Positions 1 to 5,513 of a stretch of 5,513 nucleotides of DNA are shown in pieces (within the stretch, counting starts at the first letter, position 1; each line of letters starts with the position of its first letter). This stretch comes from Clostridiaceae bacterium. GTDB lineage: Bacteria > Bacillota > Clostridia > DSM-8532. Under the pieces are notes generated by a model. That model did not search any database. It saw nothing but the letters and a program-made list of their open reading frames with translations, and was not told the origin of the DNA. The position numbers and the translations under genes are program-made. The stretch spans positions 1 to 5,513 of the forward strand of contig JANYKF010000143.1 in assembly GCA_025361665.1 (NCBI GenBank), in the 5' to 3' direction.

Positions 1-778
1 ACATGCCTACTCCATTGTACATTGAATCAAAGGAGACACGCATGTCACGAAAATCCTTGCAGCATTCGGTCAGGTGCAGCGCGGCCTGAAGCTCGTCCGC
101 GATGTTGCGTCCCGCATAGTCGGCATACCAGCCATCGTCACGCCCCGGGACCACGGCACGGTCATCCAGATTGTCAAAAATGGCGGTCAGGACGCTATCG
201 ACAGTGGCACCGGGACGTGTGGCTTCCGCGATGCCCACCGCCGTGACGCAGGCCCATTTCAATGCCTTGCTGTTTGCCGCGTGATACAACTGGCCGACTT
301 CATGCACATCATCGATCGCACCTTGCATGTCTCCTGCATTGATCAGACCGATGGGATGGCAGGCACGGGCAAACGTGACAAGATTCGCGAAGTCGCAATA
401 GCGTCCGATATCGCGGGCGGGCATGTTCGTCCTGGCCATGTTCACGAGTTCCCCTTCAAAAGGCTCGGAAACATTGCCGGGAGCATCGGGCCGGATGTCA
501 CGGCGCCATATCCGGCGCACATCCTCTGCGTTTACGCGATCCCCTTTTTCGATGATGGCGGAAATCATCAGTTTCTGGCGGTCTATACCGTCTTCCGTGG
601 TCCCGGGTTCACGAACCCATCCGTTGCCATACGCCTCGTATTCGGCAAGATGATCAAGCGTCCCGTATTTTTCCTCCGCATATGAATATGGATAGCCCTC
701 CACGACGGCACCCATGGCAGAACCAATATGCGCACCGCAGATGCACCCGTAGAATTTGTCCTTCAAAGTAAGATTCAT
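1..778 (-). CDS. ADP-ribosylglycohydrolase family protein, N-terminal 259 residues (runs off the left edge)
   Basis: The frame is open from an ATG at 778 to the window edge, so the C-terminus is missing. The family (DraG/ARH, all-alpha, two-metal) cleaves ADP-ribose from proteins or small molecules. The N-terminus (residues 9-29) has the family's glycine-spaced helix, G-x3-G-x3-G-x3-G-x3-E, ending in Glu27. Residues 59-70 read GTTEDGIDRQKL, at the place of the classical metal-binding T-D-D-T. Residues 142-185 (PIGLINAGDMQGAIDD, then a helix with AANSKALKWACVTAVGIAEA) match the central helices. The second metal half-site (G-D-x-D) would lie beyond the edge. DraG and ARH proteins are roughly 300-370 residues, so perhaps a quarter or more is missing. 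The start is backed by GAGAGGT at 787-793, 8 bases upstream. It follows the nucleoside hydrolase gene by 100 bases and is probably co-transcribed. Family assignment is firm; ADP-ribose as substrate is not, because the metal motif is altered. Confidence 0.85.
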   Translation of the reverse strand, partial: MNLTLKDKFYGCICGAHIGSAMGAVVEGYPYSYAEEKYGTLDHLAEYEAYGNGWVREPGTTEDGIDRQKLMISAIIEKGDRVNAEDVRRIWRRDIRPDAPGNVSEPFEGELVNMARTNMPARDIGRYCDFANLVTFARACHPIGLINAGDMQGAIDDVHEVGQLYHAANSKALKWACVTAVGIAEATRPGATVDSVLTAIFDNLDDRAVVPGRDDGWYADYAGRNIADELQAALHLTECCKDFRDMRVSFDSMYNGVGM

Positions 779-840
779 ACTGTCATACCTCTCTCACGCC
801 ATGAAACGTCTCGCCAATCAATGAGATTTGAAAGATTTCA

Positions 841-917
841 CCAATGATTCGCCGAACCGGGGAGGCGCATCCAATGATTCACTGAACCGGGGAGGCGCAT
901 CCAATGATTCGTTGAAC
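841..917. repeat. 30-base tandem repeat, about 2.6 copies, across the 3' end of the nucleoside hydrolase gene
   Basis: Two full units (841-870 and 871-900) differ at only two positions (851 g/a and 853 c/t). A third, partial copy (901-917) differs from the first at two positions (c to t at unit positions 12 and 13). Each unit starts ccaatgattc and ends ggaggcgcat on the plus strand. Because 30 is a multiple of three, the repeat keeps the coding frame and encodes a decapeptide pattern V-[QR]-[R/stop]-I-I-G-C-A-S-P. The nucleoside hydrolase stop codon (879-881) is the form of the CGA/TGA codon found in the middle copy; the flanking copies have CGA (Arg). It looks like a recent local slippage duplication. 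There are no spacers, so it is not a CRISPR array. Confidence 0.95.
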
Positions 918-1826
918 GAGAAAATCTTCATAAGCCTCCATATCCCGCCACTCCATGGCGCAATTCATCTTTTTTGCACTTTCGTCGATCAGCGTGGTGC
1001 CATCTTCCGTGACCCTGATTCCCAGCTTCTCCATCAACAGGAATTCTTCACTGATCGCCAGGTATACGGCTACCGTGTCAAACAGAATCGAACTTTCCCT
1101 TTCATGTTTCTTCTGATCCATTTTTCCCGCATGATGCAGGATCCAAAGCCGGTAGTTTTCCATGACGGCCTTGGCCAGCGGATTTTCACTTTGATATATC
1201 TTCGCGTATCTCTCCCCTCTCAAAATGATCAATCCGCAGGTATCCAGCGGTGTGATGGTGATGTCCCATGACGCTTCAAATACTTCGCGGCTTGAAAGCG
1301 GGTCAATCTTTACATTGTATTCAGGGACAATTCTATCCAATCCCGCAAAAAAAGACCTGATGTTCCCATGCATTCCGATAAATCGCACTTTGGAAGTGAT
1401 TTCCGGTTGTAAACGAAGAGCCTTGGCGATGTTTGTCACAGGCCCTATCGAAATCAGTGCCATTTGCCCTTCCGATTGCATGATGGCATCAACCATCGCA
1501 CGCACGCCATCCGCATGGACCGTTCCGGGATAGCTGCCGATATCGTAATCCGCCACCCAAGCTCCCTGCGGCCCGCCTTCGCTTTCAGCCGGATGCGGCG
1601 TGCGGACCCCCACACCCACGTGAACATCCGTCCTGCCAGCGAGTTCAAGCAGTTTAGCAACGATTTTCGCCCTGTAAAGCGTATCCCCGTCTGCCGTGAC
1701 TACCAATTTCAAATCAAGTTCGGGTGAGTTCAGAATCATGGCCAAAGCCCACGTGTCATCGATGTCGCCACCGATATCCGTATCCAGGATGACCGGTATT
1801 TTCCGAATCGATTGATTTGATTGCAT
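879..1826 (-). CDS. Inosine-uridine preferring nucleoside hydrolase family protein (315 aa)
   Basis: Nucleoside hydrolases use a Ca2+ ion held by N-terminal aspartates to hydrolyse the N-glycosidic bond of ribonucleosides. The signature is at residues 14-24, LDTDIGGDIDD, directly after the first beta strand. Other family marks are GPVTNIA at 128-134, NVKIDP at 171-176 (the N-x3-D ribose-binding stretch), and Asp250 in LFDTVAVYLA, the C-terminal Ca2+ ligand. Classical enzymes have His-Asp there; this protein has Phe-Asp, so the catalytic His is absent and the true substrate may not be a standard nucleoside. Length fits the family (about 310-340). The start at 1826 places the DTD motif at the usual distance from the N-terminus. 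AGGGG at 1835-1839 is a modest ribosome binding site; in-frame starts further up (ATG 1871, TTG 1922) would add a basic extension unlike the family. The last residues are encoded by a 30-base tandem repeat. It lies 74 bases after the GH116 gene. No signal peptide is seen. Confidence 0.9.
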   Translation of the reverse strand: MQSNQSIRKIPVILDTDIGGDIDDTWALAMILNSPELDLKLVVTADGDTLYRAKIVAKLLELAGRTDVHVGVGVRTPHPAESEGGPQGAWVADYDIGSYPGTVHADGVRAMVDAIMQSEGQMALISIGPVTNIAKALRLQPEITSKVRFIGMHGNIRSFFAGLDRIVPEYNVKIDPLSSREVFEASWDITITPLDTCGLIILRGERYAKIYQSENPLAKAVMENYRLWILHHAGKMDQKKHERESSILFDTVAVYLAISEEFLLMEKLGIRVTEDGTTLIDESAKKMNCAMEWRDMEAYEDFLVQRIIGCASPVQ

Positions 1827-1832
1827 TGCGAA

Positions 1833-1839
1833 CACCCCT
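1833..1839 (-). promoter_or_regulatory. Probable weak ribosome binding site of the nucleoside hydrolase gene
   Basis: AGGGGTG lies 6-8 bases upstream of the ATG at 1826 and resembles AGGAGGTG imperfectly. It favours this start over the ATG at 1871, which has only a GGAA-like sequence upstream. Confidence 0.5.
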
Positions 1840-1900
1840 GTTTCATTTTTTCGGCCTCGTTCCCGGGCCATTTTGCAGCTTTTCCTGCCGGTGCGGGCTG

Positions 1901-4366
1901 CTATGCGGGCACGTATGCCCAATCCTTGACCATTATCACTCCCTGGGCAACGTCCAGGAAGGGCTCTCCCTTTCGCACGCCAACGAGCCCATAGCCGGTG
2001 CCGGTTGAGATAAAGCAGGCGTAGTCGCCCTTGATCCGGGGTTTCAGCGTCATCCGCCTGTCCGCCGCATCATAAGCCGCACCGCCGAAAGCCTGAAGAA
2101 GCGCATAGGAGGACATTGCCCTCGCATACCAGTGACCACACTCGTATTCATCAAAAGGATTCCGTTTTCTCCCGTCATACCGGCTGCGGCAGGTACGCAC
2201 AACTTCCAGTCCCTCATCAACCAGGCCCATCATGACCATGTGGCTGGCCGCCTGGTATTCAATGCCCGTCCACACCTCATCGCTGTAAACGAAGGGAAGG
2301 CTGGGTTTGCCGCCATTCGGCCAGGTGCAAAGCAAAAGTCCGCCCTCGCTGCCCATTGCGAATCCGGGGCGCTGGGGGTTCACATGTCCGGATAAATCCT
2401 GCTTCAAATTATATCGGTACAGGCTGGCCAGGTGTGCCTTCACTTTTTCCGACGAGAGAATGGGGGCCTCCATTCCGCAAACCAGTGCCATCCAGGCTCC
2501 CAGCACGCCATCGGACAGGCAGCCTGTGCCATACTGGTACTTTGGACCTTCGGCATCGCACAGTGCCTTAGCTTCAGGCGATTGCACGTCCGTCATGCCC
2601 TCGCCCCTCGTGCCGATATCGCTCATGTGAGTCCGATGCACTTCCTGGATGAAGTATTCGCCGTTGAAAAGCTTTTCCTCCAGATATCTGCGCCCTTTCC
2701 CAGCCAATTCGGCATATCGGGAGCCATCATCATTCACTGCCGCGGCCATGAGGGACGCAGCCTCAAGCGCACCGACATAAAAGGAAGAGCACATGCCGTC
2801 CGGTCCCCAGAACTCGATGTCGTAGGTGTTGTGGTGCGGTTCGGTGAGAACGCCCAATCCTTCAGGATCCCACTGCCTTATGCAGAAATCCATGCTTTTC
2901 CGGATGCTTGGCCACAACGACTTCAGCCACCGCGTGTCCGCGCAGATGCGCCAGTCGCGCCAAACTTTCATGATGCCGCCCAATTGGCCATCGGCTGCGG
3001 CATGGAACCCGTGTACATAGTCGCGCAGCGGGATCGCCGCCCGGAAATTCTGATGGCCTTTTTCATCTTGGGACAGCATGAATTCCACTTCACGCAAGGA
3101 CCGCTCCAGATCTGGAAATAGGTGGGGTATCGCCTGGGCATAGTTCCACACATGCGTGCAGCTCCCGGCACAGCAGCCTGTGTCGTCGCCGCAGCCTTCC
3201 CAGCACCAAAGCCTGCCGCTGCTCTCACGCAGAACCGTGGGTGACTTGAGGATGGAAAGGTTGGCGGCAACAGCCTCCATCACCTCTCCCGGCAAAGTGG
3301 TGGAATAGAAGCAGTCGGTAAACCTCTTGGTTGCGTCCCTCAGCGCAAACAGTTCCCTGTCGGCATGGCGCATGAGGGAATCGATATCCGGGAATCGCGA
3401 GGCATACCACGGCGCGTATGTCTTTTTTTCCGGAGAAGGGCAGCAATTGCCAGAGCAGCGGCAATCCTCCGTCGGATATTCCCGGGAAGGTTCTACCGAA
3501 TTCAGGCCGGATTGCGGCACATACCACGAAATGACGATCCTGATCGTTCGTGATTCATTCGACCCGAGCGTGAAGGGCACAAATATCGTCGATCCCGGTG
3601 TCATGCTTCCTTCGGCATATGGATCGCCCTCTGACGGATCACCGCTTTCAACCTGCTTCCACAGCATGGTAAGCACGTCGAACCAACCACCCCGGAACCA
3701 CCTGCAGTTCACCAGGGCGTCCGGATCGTCTGTAGTCACGCCAAGCCATCCATGTGAGGATTCCTTGCCGTCCGGCGGCTTGTGCTCCACCATGAAGCCA
3801 TTTCTTGTCCGACTCGTCACGTTGTCGCCGCCGGAATTCTCGGGACCAGCCATCGAAGCCGGCACATTGAATGAGAAGAGAGCCTCCGCCACTTCGGCAG
3901 AAGGGTTGTGAACCTCATATTCCAGCACCGCCATCGGCAGGCTGGAATCATCCGCTTTGCCGGGAATGAAGGGGCTCCACCCCGTCAATACCGCGGTGAG
4001 TGGGAATCGATCGTCAGAAAGCTCCACCCTGCCAAAAGGAAACCGATCGGAAAAACTGCAGCGGGAAAACCGCGGCAGTCCATAAGTCCTCCCGAACAAT
4101 CCTCCTCCGCCTCCTGCAACCCGGAATATCTTGCGGTCCGGGACAGGCCCTTCCAGCACCAGTGCCTTGTTGCCCGAAGGACTTTTCACGGTGACCGCGG
4201 CCATCACCATTGGCTCGTAGTTGACGGAAGGCATGTGCCACAGCGAAACATGCGACAATGTGCCCGACCCCTCCAAGCAGATCATGCCCGCTCCAATGCC
4301 GCCAAGGGGATAGGCAATGAAAGTGTTGTGCGATCCTTCATACGGAGAGTTGAATTCCCGGCTCAT
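1901..4366 (-). CDS. GH116 family glycoside hydrolase (DUF608 / GBA2-like), 821 aa
   Basis: GH116 enzymes are retaining beta-glycosidases; known activities include glucosylceramidase (GBA2), beta-glucosidase, beta-xylosidase and N-acetylglucosaminidase. The N-terminal beta domain opens with YPLGGIGAGMICLEGSG (residues 19-35), the family hallmark. The catalytic (alpha/alpha)6 domain starts near residue 350. WCWEG (387-391) aligns with the GBA2 nucleophile region (human Glu527), giving Glu390. NTYDIEFWGP (513-522) aligns with the acid/base region (human Asp677), giving Asp516. Further marks are SCTHVWNYAQA (402-412), EVWTGIEYQAA (697-707) and ECGHWYARAMSSYALLQAF (742-760). The protein looks complete, has no signal peptide and no membrane segment, so it is probably cytoplasmic and acts on imported oligosaccharides or glycosides. 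The ATG at 4366 is preceded by AAGGAG at 7-base spacing; a TTG at 4453 in the same frame has no such support and overlaps the previous gene. Alignment to the characterised catalytic residues is by eye. The exact sugar specificity cannot be read from the sequence. Confidence 0.93.
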   Translation of the reverse strand: MSREFNSPYEGSHNTFIAYPLGGIGAGMICLEGSGTLSHVSLWHMPSVNYEPMVMAAVTVKSPSGNKALVLEGPVPDRKIFRVAGGGGGLFGRTYGLPRFSRCSFSDRFPFGRVELSDDRFPLTAVLTGWSPFIPGKADDSSLPMAVLEYEVHNPSAEVAEALFSFNVPASMAGPENSGGDNVTSRTRNGFMVEHKPPDGKESSHGWLGVTTDDPDALVNCRWFRGGWFDVLTMLWKQVESGDPSEGDPYAEGSMTPGSTIFVPFTLGSNESRTIRIVISWYVPQSGLNSVEPSREYPTEDCRCSGNCCPSPEKKTYAPWYASRFPDIDSLMRHADRELFALRDATKRFTDCFYSTTLPGEVMEAVAANLSILKSPTVLRESSGRLWCWEGCGDDTGCCAGSCTHVWNYAQAIPHLFPDLERSLREVEFMLSQDEKGHQNFRAAIPLRDYVHGFHAAADGQLGGIMKVWRDWRICADTRWLKSLWPSIRKSMDFCIRQWDPEGLGVLTEPHHNTYDIEFWGPDGMCSSFYVGALEAASLMAAAVNDDGSRYAELAGKGRRYLEEKLFNGEYFIQEVHRTHMSDIGTRGEGMTDVQSPEAKALCDAEGPKYQYGTGCLSDGVLGAWMALVCGMEAPILSSEKVKAHLASLYRYNLKQDLSGHVNPQRPGFAMGSEGGLLLCTWPNGGKPSLPFVYSDEVWTGIEYQAASHMVMMGLVDEGLEVVRTCRSRYDGRKRNPFDEYECGHWYARAMSSYALLQAFGGAAYDAADRRMTLKPRIKGDYACFISTGTGYGLVGVRKGEPFLDVAQGVIMVKDWAYVPA

Positions 4367-4373
4367 GTGCGAT

Positions 4374-4379
4374 CTCCTT
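4374..4379 (-). promoter_or_regulatory. Ribosome binding site of the GH116 gene
   Basis: AAGGAG ends 7 bases before the ATG at 4366. It decides the start: the protein begins MSREFNSPYEG, and 29 residues of upstream in-frame sequence are left out. Confidence 0.8.
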
Positions 4380-4449
4380 CTCTGCTTTTCATTGAGGGGG
4401 AAGCATTGTCCACATTGAAGTTGCCGTCCAGTTAAGACAGGACGCCCAA

Positions 4450-5439
4450 TCAACAGATTTTGACTGAGGCAACGGCGCGCTGGGCCTTGATCAGCTTATC
4501 CTCCCAGTCAAGAGCATCCGAATCCGGAATCGTGCCTGCCCTGTCCATCGCTTCCAGAACTTCCGCCATTCCCTGCTCCAACGACACAGTGGGCTGAAAT
4601 TCAGGCACATCGCGAAACAGTTTGTCAGGCGAATAATAGCAGTTGTATGCGAAGATATCAAGGTAGTAAGAAAAGCGTTCGCGGTCCACCGTTTCCAGGA
4701 TATCCGGAGCGATGCTCACCAAATCCACTTGCTTTCCTATCAGTTTCATTGCCGTGCGGTGATACGACGCCCAGGTTGTAAAGCCCATCCTGCACATATT
4801 GTATGTCTGCCCGATGCAGCAGGGCTTGCAGAGGACGCCTGCGAAGGCCTTTGCAGCATCATCCACATGCAGGAACTGATGCGGCGTCTCGCCATTGCCT
4901 GCCAGAATCGGCTTTCCCTTGCGGATGCGGTCAAGCCAGGAATAATCACGCGCGATTTGTCTCAACAGCCCTTGCTTCGGGCCATAGGTCGTGGATGGCT
5001 TGATAATCGTGACGGGAAATGCTTCGGCATAATAGGAGGCCATGAATGCGGCATCGGCTTCAACCTTCCCCCTGCCGTAACCCGTGGTGGGCCGGAGCGG
5101 GTGGTCTTCCGTCACCGGCAGCCAGTCATAATCGACTCCATAGGTGCACACCGTGGAGCACTGGACGAAGTGGTCCACCCCACGGAAGGCCCGGATGCTG
5201 CTCATGGCATCTTCAGCTGAAAAGCACATCATGTCGATGGCCGCGTCGTACCGGCCGGCACGCATGGTCTGTTCGAAACTGCCGCGGTCGTTTCGGTCTC
5301 CGCAGACATGGCGCGCGCCATCCGGCGGATTTCCACTCCGTCCCCTGTTGTAGCACGTCACGTCGTGTCCGCCTTCAAGAAGCAGATTCACGATGCTTTG
5401 GCTGATGTTTCCCGTGCCCCCGACGATTGCGATTCTCAT
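4450..5439 (-). CDS. NAD(P)-dependent epimerase/dehydratase, extended or atypical SDR (329 aa)
   Basis: This is a Rossmann-fold oxidoreductase of the sugar epimerase/dehydratase type. The dinucleotide-binding loop is at residues 7-13, GGTGNIS, with Ser in place of the third Gly, followed by CYNRG at the end of strand 2 (29-33). CSTVCTYG (94-101) supplies the catalytic Ser/Thr, and YGRGK (121-125) is the Y-x3-K pair. HVDDAAKAF (191-199) is the motif seen before the substrate-binding lobe in this family. Length is typical (about 300-340). The likely substrate is a sugar or a sugar nucleotide, but none can be named. Two ATGs lie close together (5445 and 5439). The AGGAGG at 5449-5454 is 9 bases from the second and only 3 from the first, so MRIAIVGG is taken as the N-terminus. 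It is the first gene of the cluster seen here, and GH116 follows after 83 bases, probably in the same transcript. Confidence 0.9.
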   Translation of the reverse strand: MRIAIVGGTGNISQSIVNLLLEGGHDVTCYNRGRSGNPPDGARHVCGDRNDRGSFEQTMRAGRYDAAIDMMCFSAEDAMSSIRAFRGVDHFVQCSTVCTYGVDYDWLPVTEDHPLRPTTGYGRGKVEADAAFMASYYAEAFPVTIIKPSTTYGPKQGLLRQIARDYSWLDRIRKGKPILAGNGETPHQFLHVDDAAKAFAGVLCKPCCIGQTYNMCRMGFTTWASYHRTAMKLIGKQVDLVSIAPDILETVDRERFSYYLDIFAYNCYYSPDKLFRDVPEFQPTVSLEQGMAEVLEAMDRAGTIPDSDALDWEDKLIKAQRAVASVKIC

Positions 5440-5448
5440 TGTCATTGC

Positions 5449-5454
5449 CCTCCT
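5449..5454 (-). promoter_or_regulatory. Ribosome binding site of the epimerase/dehydratase gene
   Basis: A perfect AGGAGG core (extended to AGGAGGG) sits 9 bases before the ATG at 5439 and only 3 before the ATG at 5445. The spacing selects the downstream start. Confidence 0.8.
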
Positions 5455-5503
5455 GCTGTGCGTGGTTTCTGCCTGGAACAAATATGCCGGAAGCTTGCAG
5501 GGT

Positions 5504-5513
5504 TTGCATGCAA
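5504..5513. promoter_or_regulatory. 10-base perfect palindrome upstream of the cluster, possible operator
   Basis: TTGCATGCAA is a perfect inverted repeat at the right edge, 64 bases before the start of the first gene seen. A further TGCAA copy follows on the minus strand, at 5494-5498. Such a site could bind a dimeric regulator, but it is short and cut by the window edge. No clear -35/-10 pair could be assigned in the 74 bases visible upstream of the gene. Confidence 0.2.

Noticed and set aside
74..685. Plus-strand open frame of 203 codons
   Set aside because: It lies antisense to the ADP-ribosylglycohydrolase gene, shows no recognisable family motif, and the minus-strand product has clear family motifs.
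841..917. Possible CRISPR array
   Set aside because: The units are directly adjacent with no spacers and only about 2.6 copies; it is a plain tandem duplication.
828..1271. Plus-strand frame starting with a Ser-Asn-Asp-Ser repeat protein sequence
   Set aside because: The apparent peptide repeat is only the reverse reading of the 30-base DNA repeat; the rest is antisense to the nucleoside hydrolase.
1853..1869. GGCC / GGCC hairpin between GH116 and nucleoside hydrolase genes
   Set aside because: A 4-base-pair stem followed by an A-run, not a T-run, on the coding strand; too weak for a terminator.
2432..3121. Plus-strand open frame of 229 codons
   Set aside because: It is antisense to the GH116 catalytic domain and its translation has no recognisable motif; a shadow of the codon bias of the real gene.
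3327..3911. Plus-strand open frame of 194 codons
   Set aside because: Also antisense to the GH116 gene, within its linker and N-terminal domain, with no domain signature.
4425..4444. Hairpin just after the epimerase stop (CGTCC / GGACG, 10-base loop) as a terminator
   Set aside because: The stem is only 5 base pairs and is not followed by a T-run on the transcribed strand.
4367..4453. Longer GH116 start at the TTG at 4453
   Set aside because: It would overlap the end of the epimerase gene, lacks a good ribosome binding site, and the added 29 residues do not resemble a signal peptide; the ATG at 4366 has a strong AAGGAG.

Overview
The window is a compact gene cluster. Four protein genes lie head to tail on the minus strand and together fill almost all of it. 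In order of transcription (right to left) they are: an NAD(P)-binding epimerase/dehydratase of the extended/atypical SDR type (5439 to 4450); an 821-residue glycoside hydrolase of family GH116, the DUF608 / non-lysosomal glucosylceramidase fold (4366 to 1901); a 315-residue inosine-uridine-type nucleoside hydrolase homologue (1826 to 879); and the first 259 residues of an ADP-ribosylglycohydrolase family protein (778 to the left edge), whose C-terminal half lies outside the window.

The gaps are 83, 74 and 100 bases. None holds a convincing rho-independent terminator or a second promoter, and each gene has its own upstream Shine-Dalgarno-like sequence. A single operon is therefore likely (inference). 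No transporter, regulator, tRNA, rRNA, insertion sequence or CRISPR array is visible. The one clear non-coding oddity is a 30-base tandem repeat (about 2.6 copies, 841-917). It straddles the 3' end of the nucleoside hydrolase gene, and the stop codon of that gene sits inside the second copy.

The genes suggest sugar or glycoconjugate catabolism in the cytoplasm, since no signal peptide is seen on any product. GH116 enzymes remove beta-linked glucose, xylose or GlcNAc. The nucleoside hydrolase and ADP-ribosylglycohydrolase folds both cleave ribose-type glycosidic bonds, but the copies here depart from the classical active-site motifs. An SDR epimerase/dehydrogenase could process a released sugar. 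The true substrate cannot be read from the sequence.

The organism is a bacterium with moderately GC-rich DNA (mid-50s % by eye) and strong AGGAGG-type ribosome binding sites. This mix of GH116, nucleoside hydrolase-like and ADP-ribosylglycohydrolase-like proteins recalls polysaccharide-degrading Lentisphaerota/Verrucomicrobiota/Planctomycetota or Paenibacillus-like Bacillota. That placement is recollection and inference, and is weak.
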